DNA from: Kitasatospora sp. MAP5-34
GTDB taxonomy: Bacteria > Actinomycetota > Actinomycetes > Streptomycetales > Streptomycetaceae
NCBI RefSeq assembly: GCF_029894335.1
Contig: NZ_JARXZC010000002.1
Coordinates: forward strand, 186,001 to 250,000
Reading direction: 5' to 3'
Length of the DNA: 64,000 nt
Shown here: piece by piece, positions 32,855-41,726 of the stretch
Layout of the letters: each line of letters opens with the position of its first letter
Numbering within the stretch: position 1 is the stretch's first letter
Position numbers and translations under genes: made by a program
The notes under the pieces: generated by a model
The model's input: the letters and a program-made list of their open reading frames with translations, nothing else
Told to the model about the DNA's origin: nothing
Databases searched by the model: none

Positions 32855-35776
32855 TCACTGCCGCTCCGGCACTGGCCCGGCGGCGAGTGAGTGCGGGTCG
32901 AGCCAGAGCCGGGGGCCGCCGTGGCGCAGCCGGAGCAGGAAGGCGAGCGCGCCGGAGGTGCCCGTGCCGTAGGCGGGTGTACAGCCGGTGCCGGTCTCGT
33001 CCGGGAGGATGAGCAGCCCGTCGCGGAGCGCCGCCCGGGATGCGATCAGCCCTGCCAACTCGCCTGCTCCGTCACGGAACCGGCTCTCGCCGGTGGCTTC
33101 CGCCAGGTCGAGCAGGTACTCGCCGTTGCCCGCCAGGCCGTGGCAGGCGCAGACCCCGCTGTGCCACCGGCTGTCGAGCACCGCCTGCCCGGCGGCGAGC
33201 GCCAGCTCGTACGCGTCGGTGTCGCCGGTCGACTGCCAGAGCCGGATCAGGAAGCTGCCGATACCGGACGAACCGCTGCACCAGTGCTGCAACTTGACGC
33301 TCTCCGGGTCGCTCGCGCTCTGCGGCCACCAGGCGCCCATCCCGGCCCCTGCGCCCGTCCCGGCCCCCGCGCCCGTCCCGTCGCCGTTGCCGTCGCGCCG
33401 GACGGTCGCGGCCAGCGTTGCGGCGGCCTGCCGGGCTCCGGCAAGGAACGCGTCCTTCCCGTCGGGTCCGGTGGCCGCCCCGGCAGGCGCTCCGGCGGTC
33501 GCGTCGGCTGCCGCCAGCAGGAAGGCGCCCACTCCCGCCACCCCGTGGCCGTACCCCAGATGGGTCGCCCCGGCGAGGCTGGAGTCGAAGTTCTTCGGTA
33601 CCGGCCAGACCACCCCGTACGGCTCGTGCTGCGCGGCGCCGAGCAGGCCCCGGGCGCACTCGGCCGCCCGATCGAGGAACTCCGCCGACCCGGTGGAGCG
33701 GTACAGCCGCAGTTGCAGGAAGCCCGCGCCGGCCGCGCCGTGACAGATGTCGGGGTTGGGCCAGTGGAGTTGGACACGACGGGCCATCGTGACCGCCCGG
33801 GCGGCCAACTCCCGGTCGCCCAGTGCCTCGGCGGCGTCGAGCAGGGACCACGCGGTCCCGGAGCGCCCGAAGAGCAGACCGGGCAGTACCACCGGTTCGG
33901 CGGCGCAGCGCCGTTCGATCCACTCGGCGGCCGACCTGGCGGCCGACCGGGCGAGTTCGCGTTCCGGCTCGGGCAACGGCGCGGCGGCGGCGCGGGCCAG
34001 CAGGGCGAGTACTCCGGCCGCGCCGTGCTGGACGTTGCACGGGTCGGTGAGCCGGCCCGCCGGCGCGGTCGGCCAGAGCCGGTCGGACCGCTGCGGGGTC
34101 GCGCTGTCGGCCAGCTGACGCAGACCGTCGCGGAGCAGGCGGTCGATCGCGTCCGTCCGCCGGTCGACGCTCCGGGGCACCGCGTCCGCGATCACGACGT
34201 CGTCGGTCAACGCTTCGCGGACGTCGGCCAGGCTCCAGCGCCGTTCGGGCTCCTCGGCGCGCAGGGCGAGCACGAGCGGCGCCAGCCGCCGCGCGGTCGT
34301 GCCGCTACGGGCGGCCAACTCCAGCCAGCGGCCCAGCCGTTCGCCGACCGGGCGGGCCCGGGGCAGGTCCTCGGGGAGCAGCGGATCGTGTCCGGTGGCG
34401 AGCAGGAAGAGCAGGCCGCCCAGCGCGTATAGGTCGGCGCTGTACTCGGCCGGGGCGGTGGTGGTCGCCGGGCCCTGCTCGGGCGCGCGGTAACCGGGAG
34501 TGCCGGCCGAGCCCGCCGTACTGCCCGCCGGAGCGGCCAGTTCCAGGTCGATCAGCCGCAGGTCGACCCGCTGGCCGCCGTCGGGCCGGACCATCACATT
34601 GCCGGGGGACAGGTCACGCAGTACCAGGCCCTGGTCGTGCACCCGCTCGACCAGGTCGACCAGGGCGAGGGTCATCGGACCGGCCTCGGCCCAGTCGACG
34701 TCCGGCGTGCCGTCCCGCCGCAGCCGGGCCGCGACCCAGGTGCCCAGCGGCTGCCCGGGTATCCGCTCCTCCACCAGGAAGAGCGAGTCGCCCTGCTCGA
34801 TCAGCTCGACGGGGTGCGGGGTGAGCTCCTGCCCGTCGAGCCGGGTCAGCAGCGCGGCCTCGTGGCGCAGGGCGGTGCGCGCCTCGGTGCCGGAGCGGTC
34901 CACCTCTATATGGGCGCGGGCCTGCTTGACCACGACCTCCGTCCCACTCCCGGTGTCCCGGCCGAGGAAGACACCACCCTTCGTGCTGTGCCGCACGGCG
35001 GCGGTCAGCGCGTACCGGCCACCCAGCAGCACGCCGCCCGTGCGGGGCTTGAGCGCGGATGCGCCTGAGCCCGACTCGGGTGCCGCGCCGGCCTGGGTCG
35101 ACCCCCTCCCCTCGACGGGGTCGACCGCCCAGGGCGGACACCGGTAGCTCGCGGAGCGGACGTCCTCGACCCGGGCACCGTCCGGCCCGTGCAGCATCGA
35201 GCGGTACGCACCGTCGTTGCCGAGTTCGGCGCGGCCGGTGAACGCTCCGTAGCGGTAGTGGACCCGGCTGCCCGGCGCGTACGCCCGATCGGAGAGCACG
35301 GTCGGGCCGGGCAGGCCCTCGGTGGCGAGGTGCAGTTCCTCGGCGATCCGTCGGAACTGCACCTCGTCCGCCGGGTAGACGGTGATGAACTTCCCGGCCG
35401 AGCCGCGCTCGCTGTTCCGGGAGTTGATCTCGTGGAGCTTCTCCCGGTCGGCGGTGAACTTGAACGGGCACGGGTCGGCGGCGATGACCGTGGCGACCGC
35501 CGCGAGCACCTCCGACGCCGCCTCGGAGGCCGCACTGACGTGCAGCTTCCAGCCCTCCGCAGCCGGTGCGAGGTCCGGCTCTCCTGCCGTCTCCGGCGTG
35601 GCCGGCCGGACCGTGCACCAGAAGCCCTCGACGGTGAACCCCCACCCGTCGCCTCCCCGGACTCCGGCGCCGGCCATGGCCGCCCACGCCACCTCCACCA
35701 ACGTGCCGTCCGCACCCGGCGCGTCGTCCACCGACCCCGGCCCCCCAGCCATGCGCAGTGGTGTGCCCGCCCCCAT
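32855..35776 (-). CDS. lanL: Three-domain lanthionine synthetase (class IV LanL-like; LanKC layout with intact zinc site)
   Basis: A 973-residue enzyme that modifies LanA. The N-terminal phospho-Ser/Thr lyase domain (about 60-200) has CPFKFTADREKL and SAGKFITVYP. The kinase domain (about 250-500) has the ATP loop GGRYALTAAVRHSTKGG, catalytic LRDLSPGN (Asp near 389) and a LIDLELA metal motif in place of DFG. The cyclase domain (about 540-960) has GYGHGVAG (His 744) and keeps the zinc ligands WCSG (Cys 833) and CACHG (Cys 878, His 879). Class III LanKC cyclases lack these ligands; their presence marks class IV LanL. ATG 35776 was chosen at the end of a Pro-poor start region; ATG 35752 is an alternative, and the frame is open to 35980. 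Divergent from the Nif3-type gene. Confidence 0.92.
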   Translation of the reverse strand: MGAGTPLRMAGGPGSVDDAPGADGTLVEVAWAAMAGAGVRGGDGWGFTVEGFWCTVRPATPETAGEPDLAPAAEGWKLHVSAASEAASEVLAAVATVIAADPCPFKFTADREKLHEINSRNSERGSAGKFITVYPADEVQFRRIAEELHLATEGLPGPTVLSDRAYAPGSRVHYRYGAFTGRAELGNDGAYRSMLHGPDGARVEDVRSASYRCPPWAVDPVEGRGSTQAGAAPESGSGASALKPRTGGVLLGGRYALTAAVRHSTKGGVFLGRDTGSGTEVVVKQARAHIEVDRSGTEARTALRHEAALLTRLDGQELTPHPVELIEQGDSLFLVEERIPGQPLGTWVAARLRRDGTPDVDWAEAGPMTLALVDLVERVHDQGLVLRDLSPGNVMVRPDGGQRVDLRLIDLELAAPAGSTAGSAGTPGYRAPEQGPATTTAPAEYSADLYALGGLLFLLATGHDPLLPEDLPRARPVGERLGRWLELAARSGTTARRLAPLVLALRAEEPERRWSLADVREALTDDVVIADAVPRSVDRRTDAIDRLLRDGLRQLADSATPQRSDRLWPTAPAGRLTDPCNVQHGAAGVLALLARAAAAPLPEPERELARSAARSAAEWIERRCAAEPVVLPGLLFGRSGTAWSLLDAAEALGDRELAARAVTMARRVQLHWPNPDICHGAAGAGFLQLRLYRSTGSAEFLDRAAECARGLLGAAQHEPYGVVWPVPKNFDSSLAGATHLGYGHGVAGVGAFLLAAADATAGAPAGAATGPDGKDAFLAGARQAAATLAATVRRDGNGDGTGAGAGTGAGAGMGAWWPQSASDPESVKLQHWCSGSSGIGSFLIRLWQSTGDTDAYELALAAGQAVLDSRWHSGVCACHGLAGNGEYLLDLAEATGESRFRDGAGELAGLIASRAALRDGLLILPDETGTGCTPAYGTGTSGALAFLLRLRHGGPRLWLDPHSLAAGPVPERQ

Positions 35777-36033
35777 CTGCTTCACACCCCTTCGTGGCGT
35801 CGCCGTCGGTGCCCACTGCTGGGGCACCCCGGCTCGATCGGTCTTCGGAAGTACGGGAGCTGCCCCGGTCGCGTCCGCCGATCGGGCCCTCGACCGGCGC
35901 TCCGCGTGATCGGCGGGGCGCTGGGGCCCGGACAGGTTGGTCTCGGCAGAGCACCTTCTCGACCCCCCAGGTCGAGGCAACTCTCGTTCGCTCCACTGAA
36001 GTTACTTTCGGGACCGGTGTGGTTCAACGCACA

Positions 36034-36078
36034 ACGAGTCACTTCACTCGTAAGGGTGATCTCGATTCGTTTTCGAAT
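36034..36078. promoter_or_regulatory. Two inverted repeats in the lanL - Nif3 intergenic region
   Basis: ACGAGT (36034-36039) - CACTTC - ACTCGT (36046-36051) and ATTCG (36065-36069) - TTTT - CGAAT (36074-36078) are perfect short palindromes in the 478-base divergent region 35777-36254, which has no gene. They are candidate operators or leader hairpins for lanL; no regulator gene lies in the cluster. The rest of the region shows nothing recognisable. Confidence 0.5.
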
Positions 36079-36254
36079 GCGCGAGACCCTCGGGGTGTGG
36101 GCGGGGCGCCCGTGGTGGAGGTGGTTCACGACGGTCCCCGGAGCCCGTCGAGCGCCTCCGCACGCCGGTTGACGAGCAGCTGTACGGCCCGGGCGGGGCC
36201 GGGCTGCGCAGTGTGGAGGCCCGTCCCGCTCGGTTCGCGCGGTAGTCTCAGCAG

Positions 36255-37160
36255 GTGCCGAATCTGTCCGACGTCATCAACGCGCTCGAAGAGCTCTACC
36301 CACCGAGGTGGGCGGAATCGTGGGATGCCGTCGGCCTGGTGTGCGGGGATCCCGACGCCCAGGTCAGCCGCGTCCTCTTCGCCGTCGACCCGGTCCGGAC
36401 GGTGGTCGACGAAGCCGTCGAGTGGGGTGCCGACCTGGTGGTCACGCACCATCCGCTCTATCTGCGCGGCACCACCAGCGTTGCCGCGACCGGCTTCAAG
36501 GGCCGGGTGGTGCACAGCCTGATCCGGGCCGGGATCGCCCTGCACGTCGCGCACACCAACGCCGACCACGCCGATCCGGGTGTCTCCGACGCCCTCGCCG
36601 AGGCCGTCGGCCTGCGGGTCCTCGGACCGCTCATCGCGGACCCGACCGACCCGTCGGGGCGCCGGGGTACCGGCCGGATCGGCGTCCTCGAACCGCCGCT
36701 GACCCTCTCCGCCTTCGCCGCCCAGGTCGCCGCCGGGCTGCCCGCCACGGCGGCCGGTGTCCGGGTGGCCGGGGACGCGGACCGGTTGATCAGCCGGGTC
36801 GCGGTCTGCGGCGGCTCGGGCGACAGCTTCTTCGCCGAGGTACGGGCGGCCGGCGTCGACGCCTACGTCACCGCCGACCTGCGCCATCACCCGGCCTCGG
36901 AGGCCGCCGAGGCCGCCCCCGTCGCACTGCTGGACGCCGCGCACTGGGCCACCGAGTGGCCCTGGCTGGGGCTCGCCGCCGCCGGGCTCGGCGCGGCGGC
37001 CGACAAGCACGGGTGGCAGCTGGAGACCAGGATCTCGCATCTGGTCACCGACCCTTGGACCGCCCACGCGCCGATGACCCGCACCCCGCAGACCCCGCTG
37101 ACCGCTACCTCCGGGGCCGACGACGGCCCTCGTAGTGAAGACGTGCCGCCGCGCAGATGA
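36255..37160 (+). CDS. Nif3-like dinuclear metal centre protein (YbgI/YqfO family)
   Basis: A 301-residue NIF3 protein that forms toroidal hexamers with a two-metal site. Metal-binding motifs are VTHHPLYLRG near 63-72, HVAHTNAD near 97-104, and the C-terminal LLDAAHWATEWPW near 226-238 with His and Glu. Family members such as GTP cyclohydrolase I type 2 are claimed, but the true reaction is unsettled. It is the first of three genes conserved in actinobacteria (Nif3 - C4 zinc ribbon - RNase HI/CobC), equivalent to Rv2230c-Rv2229c-Rv2228c. Start GTG 36255 sits close to CAGCAG; downstream gene 99 bases away. Confidence 0.9.
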   Translation: MPNLSDVINALEELYPPRWAESWDAVGLVCGDPDAQVSRVLFAVDPVRTVVDEAVEWGADLVVTHHPLYLRGTTSVAATGFKGRVVHSLIRAGIALHVAHTNADHADPGVSDALAEAVGLRVLGPLIADPTDPSGRRGTGRIGVLEPPLTLSAFAAQVAAGLPATAAGVRVAGDADRLISRVAVCGGSGDSFFAEVRAAGVDAYVTADLRHHPASEAAEAAPVALLDAAHWATEWPWLGLAAAGLGAAADKHGWQLETRISHLVTDPWTAHAPMTRTPQTPLTATSGADDGPRSEDVPPRR

Positions 37161-37259
37161 GCAGACGCAGCTGAGCGGCTGACCCGACGCCGCGCAGCTC
37201 TGCCGCCGCGCACCCCCTGAACCCGACCTGAACCTGACCGATTCACAGGAGCTCTCCGC

Positions 37260-38003
37260 TTGAACGCCGCGCCCGCAGACCAGATCCGCCTGCTCGACCT
37301 GCAGGCCATCGACTCCCGCCTCGACCAGCTGGCCCACCGGCGCCGCAGCCTGCCCGAGCACGCCGAGATCGACAAGGCCAACGCCGACCACACCGCCCTG
37401 ACCTCGCTGGTCGTGGCCGCCCAGGCCCAGCTCGGCGACACCACCCGCGAGCTGGCCAAGGCCGAGGGTGACGTCGAGCAGGTCCGCGCCCGGACCGCCC
37501 GCAACCAGCAGCGCCTGGACTCCGGCGCCGTCGGCTCCCCGCGTGACCTGGAGAACCTCCAGCACGAGGTCGGGTCGCTGGCCAAGCGCCAGAGCGACCT
37601 GGAGGACGTGGTCCTGGAGATCATGGAGCGGATGGAGTCCGCCCAGACCCGGGTCACCGAGCTGACGGCCCGTCTGGACCACTCCACCGTCGTCCTCAAG
37701 GAGGCCGAGGCGCGCCGCGAGGCCGCCTTCGCCGAGATCGACGCCGATGCCGAGAAGGTCAAGCGGGACCGTGAGGCCGTCGCCACCGTCATCCCGGCCG
37801 ACCTGCTGAAGCTCTACATCCGCCTGCGCGAGCAGCAGGGCGGCGTGGGCGCGGCCCGCCTGTACCAGCGTCGCTGCGAGGGCTGCCGGGTCGAGTTCGC
37901 CGTCTCCGACCTGAACGCCATCAAGGCCGAGCCCAAGGACGCGGTCGTGCGCTGCGACAACTGCGGGCGCATCCTGGTCCGCACCGCCGAGTCGGGCGCC
38001 TGA
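37260..38003 (+). CDS. C4-type zinc ribbon coiled-coil protein (Rv2229c-like)
   Basis: A 247-residue cytoplasmic protein. Residues about 10-190 are a long antiparallel coiled coil (heptads LDLQAIDSRLDQLAHRRRSL, LAKAEGDVEQVRARTARNQQ, and LEDVVLEIMERMESAQTRV). A Cys4 zinc ribbon closes it: CEGC near 205-208 and CDNC near 233-236. The start is TTG 37260 with AGGAG at 37247-37251. Helicobacter HP0958-type relatives link RNA and protein partners, and the fixed position before RNase HI suggests a nucleic acid role, which is inference. It is 4 bases upstream of the next gene. Confidence 0.9.
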   Translation: MNAAPADQIRLLDLQAIDSRLDQLAHRRRSLPEHAEIDKANADHTALTSLVVAAQAQLGDTTRELAKAEGDVEQVRARTARNQQRLDSGAVGSPRDLENLQHEVGSLAKRQSDLEDVVLEIMERMESAQTRVTELTARLDHSTVVLKEAEARREAAFAEIDADAEKVKRDREAVATVIPADLLKLYIRLREQQGGVGAARLYQRRCEGCRVEFAVSDLNAIKAEPKDAVVRCDNCGRILVRTAESGA

Positions 38004-38007
38004 CCCG

Positions 38008-39189
38008 ATGGCCGGTCGGAGGTTCATCGTCGAGGCTGACGGCGGCTCCCGGGGCAACCCGGGGCCGGCCGGCTACGGAGCGGTCGTCCGCGACAGTGAC
38101 ACCGGGCAGATCATCGCCGAGACCGCCGAGTTCATCGGCCACGCCACCAACAACGTGGCGGAGTACAAGGGCCTGATCGCGGGCCTGCGGGCGGCGCGTG
38201 AGCTGGACCCGGACGCGGGCGTCGACGTCCGGATGGACTCCAAACTGGTCGTGGAGCAGATGTCCGGGCGCTGGAAGATCAAGCACCCCGACATGCAGCC
38301 GCTGGCCGCCGAGGCCCGTACCGTCCTGCCGCGCTCCCAAGTCACCTACACCTGGATCCCGCGCGAGCGGAACAAGGACGCGGACCGGCTGGCCAACGAG
38401 GCGATGGACGCGGGCAAGGCCGGCCGGCCGTGGGAGCCCAAGCAGCGGCGGGTGGCCGGGCTGGTTGCCGCCTCCGCCGCCTCCGCCGCCTCCGCCGTCC
38501 TCGTCGAGGAGGCCCTGCCCGCTCCGGCTGCGCCCAAGGCGGGGTGGGCCGGGCCGGCCGACCTGGGGACGCCCACCACGTTCGTCCTGCTCCGGCACGG
38601 GGAGACGCCGCTGACGCCGGAGAAGCGTTTCTCCGGGAGCGGCGGCAGCGATCCGGCACTCTCCGAGAAGGGGCTCTGGCAGGCGGCGCGGGCCGCCGAG
38701 GAGCTGGCCGCGCGTGGCACCATCCAGGCCGTCGTCAGCTCGCCGATGCAGCGGACCCGGCAGACCGCCGAGGCGGTGGCGACACGGCTCCGACTCGACG
38801 TACGGCTCGAGGAGGGGCTGCGTGAGCTGGACTTCGGCGACTGGGAGGGGCTGACCTTCGCCGAGACGCAGGAGCGCTACCCGGAGGACCTCGCCGCCTG
38901 GCTGGGGTCGGCGAAGGCGAAGCCGACGGGGGGCAGCGAGAGCTTCACCACCCTCACCCACCGGGTGGGCGTCGCCCGCGACAAGCTGTTGGCCCGGTAC
39001 TCGGGGAAGACGGTGCTGGTGGTCTCGCACGTCAGCCCGATCAAGACGCTGGTACGCCTGGCGCTGGGTGCCCCGCCGGACTCGATGTACCGGATGGAGC
39101 TGTCGGCGGCGTCCTTCTGTGCGGTCCAGTACTACGCGGACGGGAACGCCTCGCTGCGGCTGCTCAACGACACGAGCCACTTGCGCTGA
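38008..39189 (+). CDS. Bifunctional RNase HI / alpha-ribazole phosphatase (CobC)-like
   Basis: A 393-residue two-domain enzyme. Residues 5-140 are RNase HI: EADGGSRGNPGPAGYG carries the first catalytic Asp, then NVAEYKGL (Glu), MDSKLVVEQMSG (Asp) and ERNKDADRLANEAMD (last Asp). After an Ala-rich hinge (a run of Ser/Ala repeats near 153-165) comes a histidine phosphatase domain: LLRHGETPLTPEKRFSG near 195-211 with the phospho-His, then ELDFGDWEG and VVSHVSPIKTL with the second His. Mycobacterial Rv2228c of this layout shows both RNase H and acid phosphatase/CobC activity; the latter would serve cobalamin nucleotide-loop assembly. Here the hinge is longer than in Rv2228c by recollection. Confidence 0.92.
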   Translation: MAGRRFIVEADGGSRGNPGPAGYGAVVRDSDTGQIIAETAEFIGHATNNVAEYKGLIAGLRAARELDPDAGVDVRMDSKLVVEQMSGRWKIKHPDMQPLAAEARTVLPRSQVTYTWIPRERNKDADRLANEAMDAGKAGRPWEPKQRRVAGLVAASAASAASAVLVEEALPAPAAPKAGWAGPADLGTPTTFVLLRHGETPLTPEKRFSGSGGSDPALSEKGLWQAARAAEELAARGTIQAVVSSPMQRTRQTAEAVATRLRLDVRLEEGLRELDFGDWEGLTFAETQERYPEDLAAWLGSAKAKPTGGSESFTTLTHRVGVARDKLLARYSGKTVLVVSHVSPIKTLVRLALGAPPDSMYRMELSAASFCAVQYYADGNASLRLLNDTSHLR

Positions 39190-39339
39190 CGGGTGCGGGT
39201 GCGGGTGCGGGTGACGGTGACTGCTGACGGGTGGGCGATGGCGGCGGGCTGGAGTCTCCCGGCCCGCCGCCGGATGACGGATCTCAACTGACCGACGTCA
39301 ACTGACCGACATCGACTATCAGATATCAGCTGACAGATT

Positions 39340-40146
39340 TCAGATTCTGTCAGTGACCTCCGTCACCACCACATCCAACATCCAAGGCTTACGCGCAGAC
39401 CCCTCCGCCGACACCTCGACGCGGTAGTTCAGCTCCAGCAGCACATCCACCAGCTCACCCGGCGATCCCGGCTCCGCACCCGCGATCAGCAGATCCCGGA
39501 CCAGCCGCCCCTTGGTCGCCTTGTTGAAGTGGCTCACCACCGAGCGCTTCAGCACCCCGTCCACCTCGCGCTCCTGCAGCACCCGCACGGTCGCCGTCCG
39601 CGCCGCCACCTCACCCGCAGGCTTCCAGGCCGCCGCGTACGCGGAACTCCGCAGATCGAGCACCAGCCCGTCCGCGACGCCCGGCAGCTCCTCTGCCAGC
39701 TCCCGCCGCCAGTACGCGCCCAGCGCACCCACCGGCGGCAGCTTCACCCCCATCGAGCAGCGGTACGGCGGAATCCGGTCCCCGATCCGCACCGCGCCCC
39801 ACAGCCCGGAGAACACCAGCAGCGAGCGCTCCGCCCGCTGGTAGGCCGCCTCGTCCAGCTTGGCCAGCCCGAGCGCGTCGAACAGCACCCCGGTGTAGAC
39901 CTCGCCCGCCGGCAGCGCCCCCGCCGTCCGCAGCCCGGTATTACGGGTGATCTCGCCGCGCAGCCCCTGGCTCAGCCCGAGCACCTGCTGCGCCGCGTCC
40001 GCATCCCCGGAGCAGAGCTCGACCAGCGCGTCCAACACGGCCGCCCGCGCTCCGGCCAGCCCGGGCAGGGAGAGCTCGTCGAGCGCCAGCGGCACCCCGG
40101 CCCCGGAAGCAGCCTTCCCCTCCGACGGCGGCAGCAGGACCAGCAC
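39340..40146 (-). CDS. yaaA: YaaA family peroxide stress protein
   Basis: A 268-residue DUF328/YaaA protein. It begins with the characteristic MLVLLPPSEGKA and has VFSGLWGAVRIGDRIPPYRC near 111-130, YWRRELAE near 145 and SHFNKATKGRLVR near 205-217. YaaA proteins bind DNA and lower free iron during peroxide stress in E. coli. It starts with GTG or ATG at 40146 near a weak ribosome site and is transcribed away from the DUF3068 gene's stop, leaving a 237-base gap (40147-40383) in which nothing further was recognised. The gap 39190-39339 to the RNase HI gene contains short GGGTGC and CAACTGACCGACxTC repeats. Confidence 0.92.
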   Translation of the reverse strand: MLVLLPPSEGKAASGAGVPLALDELSLPGLAGARAAVLDALVELCSGDADAAQQVLGLSQGLRGEITRNTGLRTAGALPAGEVYTGVLFDALGLAKLDEAAYQRAERSLLVFSGLWGAVRIGDRIPPYRCSMGVKLPPVGALGAYWRRELAEELPGVADGLVLDLRSSAYAAAWKPAGEVAARTATVRVLQEREVDGVLKRSVVSHFNKATKGRLVRDLLIAGAEPGSPGELVDVLLELNYRVEVSAEGSARKPWMLDVVVTEVTDRI

Positions 40147-40383
40147 AGCGGACTCCTCAACACTTTGTGGCAGCGGACCCTGCCACCTTACTGACCTACG
40201 CGCCCCTTACTCACCCCCCGTCTCACGCACCTGAGCGGCGGAGCCGCCGACTCCGTCGACTCCGCCCGGACCAACACCCGGATCAACACCCGGATCACCG
40301 GATCAACGCTCGGCTCACCCTGGCGGACCAGGCCACCCGTACGCGTACGGTCCGCTCCGTCCCGGCCCCGAACCTCGTTCGCC

Positions 40384-41478
40384 TCAGGAGCCCGCCGCGT
40401 CCTCCGGCGGGTTCTCCGGCCTGCCTTCCCGCGGGTTCCCCGGCTGCTCCTGCCGCCTGCGGCGGTCCCGTCGGCCGAGCAGTACACCGGCGAGGACGAG
40501 GACGATCCCCAGCGCAGCTCCGAGGGCCGGCAGTGTGCTGCCGTAGAGCTCGATGGCCTTGCGGCCCTTCTGGGCGTCGTGCACGGCGGCCTGCACCGAC
40601 TGCGGCGTCTGCTGGTAGGTGGCGTCGATCACCGGCAGCAGCTCGATGAAGGCCCCGCCGTTCGGGTTCTTGACCCCGGCCGCGCGCTGCTGGGAGCGGT
40701 TGACGTCGATCACGACGCCGGTCTCCGGTTCGACCCAGAAGGTGTCGTTCTCCTGCTGGGTGTACGAGATCGGCACCGGGTCGCCGAGCGTCGGGAGCAG
40801 CGCGGTGAGCTGCAGCTTGGCCGCAGGGGTGAGCGGGCCGAGCTGGGCGACGAGCTTCAGCAGGCTCTGCGGCAGGGCCTTGGGCAGCGGGGCCAGCACC
40901 TGGGAGTCGGTGATCGGCGCGGGAGCGGCAGTGACCTGGTAGACGTACGCAGTCAGGCCGGCGTGGTTCTCCGAGTGGCTGAAGGCCACCGGCGTGGTGG
41001 CCGCCGTCTCCGGCACCCAGCCGGTGTACGTCTGCTTCTTCGCGTGGATGGGCCAGCTGACCGTCAGCCCCTGGGCGTCGATCACGGACCAGCTGCTCGG
41101 GTGCTTGGCGGCGGGCTCCAGGGAGCGGCGGTCGAGCGCGTACTGCCAGGTGGTCTTCTCGATGGTCGTCCCGGCCGCGCCGGTGGTACGGGCGTCACTG
41201 ACCAGGGCGGTGTCACCCGAGGTCTGCTCCACCTTGACGCGCCGGTCGACGGTCAGCGGCACGTTCTGCTTCAGCGCGGCGACCAGGTTGCCCTGCGCCA
41301 CCGCCTGCGGGTCGAGCAGGGTCTTGAACGTGCCTGCGTAGGAGCGCTGGGTGTTGGTGTCGTCGGGCAGCCGGGCCACGTAGTTCGGTGTGACGAAGAA
41401 CGCGGTGACGGCGGCGGCCGCGATCAGGATCACGCCGACGACGACCGCGCCGGTGTGAAGGACCTTCGCTCCTTGCAT
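40384..41478 (-). CDS. DUF3068 (PorA-family-like) membrane-anchored protein
   Basis: A 364-residue protein with a helix at each end: VVVGVILIAAAAVTAFFVTP near 12-31 and GAALGIVLVLAGVLLG near 318-333. The extracellular part of about 280 residues is beta-rich and matches the DUF3068 pattern (TWQYALDRRSLEP, TGWVPETAATTPV and WVEPETGVVIDVNRSQQ). The C-terminus is a basic, Glu/Pro-rich cytoplasmic tail. Actinobacterial relatives are annotated as a PorA family without proof of pore function in Streptomyces. ATG 41478 follows AAAGGGG; an 11-bp repeat array lies just upstream. Divergent from an MFS gene. Confidence 0.85.
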   Translation of the reverse strand: MQGAKVLHTGAVVVGVILIAAAAVTAFFVTPNYVARLPDDTNTQRSYAGTFKTLLDPQAVAQGNLVAALKQNVPLTVDRRVKVEQTSGDTALVSDARTTGAAGTTIEKTTWQYALDRRSLEPAAKHPSSWSVIDAQGLTVSWPIHAKKQTYTGWVPETAATTPVAFSHSENHAGLTAYVYQVTAAPAPITDSQVLAPLPKALPQSLLKLVAQLGPLTPAAKLQLTALLPTLGDPVPISYTQQENDTFWVEPETGVVIDVNRSQQRAAGVKNPNGGAFIELLPVIDATYQQTPQSVQAAVHDAQKGRKAIELYGSTLPALGAALGIVLVLAGVLLGRRDRRRRQEQPGNPREGRPENPPEDAAGS

Positions 41479-41498
41479 GGGCTGGCCCCTTTGCTGCT

Positions 41499-41553
41499 CT
41501 GGATGTCCGCCGGACGACTGCCGGACGACTGCCGAATGTCTGCCGGATGTCTG
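41499..41553 (-). repeat. Five 11-bp direct repeats upstream of the DUF3068 gene
   Basis: Units at 41499-41509, 41510-41520, 41521-41531, 41532-41542 and 41543-41553 share CCGGAYGWCTG with few changes (two central copies identical). The array is one helical turn per unit and ends about 10 bases before the ribosome site of the minus-strand gene, in the 248-base divergent region. It could be a binding array for a response regulator or SARP-type activator. Confidence 0.8.
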
Positions 41554-41726
41554 CTGGTCGGTACGTCTGGGACTGTTCGCTGACTGTTCTTTGCGGAGCT
41601 CTGTCGAGTGCTCAGTTCCGCATGCATCCCCGGCGGTCGCGCACCTGACAGCCGCGCGGGGCCGAACGGCCGCAGGAGTTCAGCCGTCCGGAGGCGGTCG
41701 CCGTCGCCGCAGGACGCAGCGGTAGG

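Noticed and set aside
36126..38057. 643-residue open frame antisense to the Nif3 and zinc-ribbon genes
   Set aside because: Runs across two well-identified genes with shadow composition and no motif.
39190..39339. Repeats GGGTGC and CAACTGACCGACxTC as functional sites
   Set aside because: Short and imperfect, between convergent genes; more likely slippage DNA.
41499..41553. CRISPR array
   Set aside because: Units are 11 bp and contiguous, with no spacers or cas genes.
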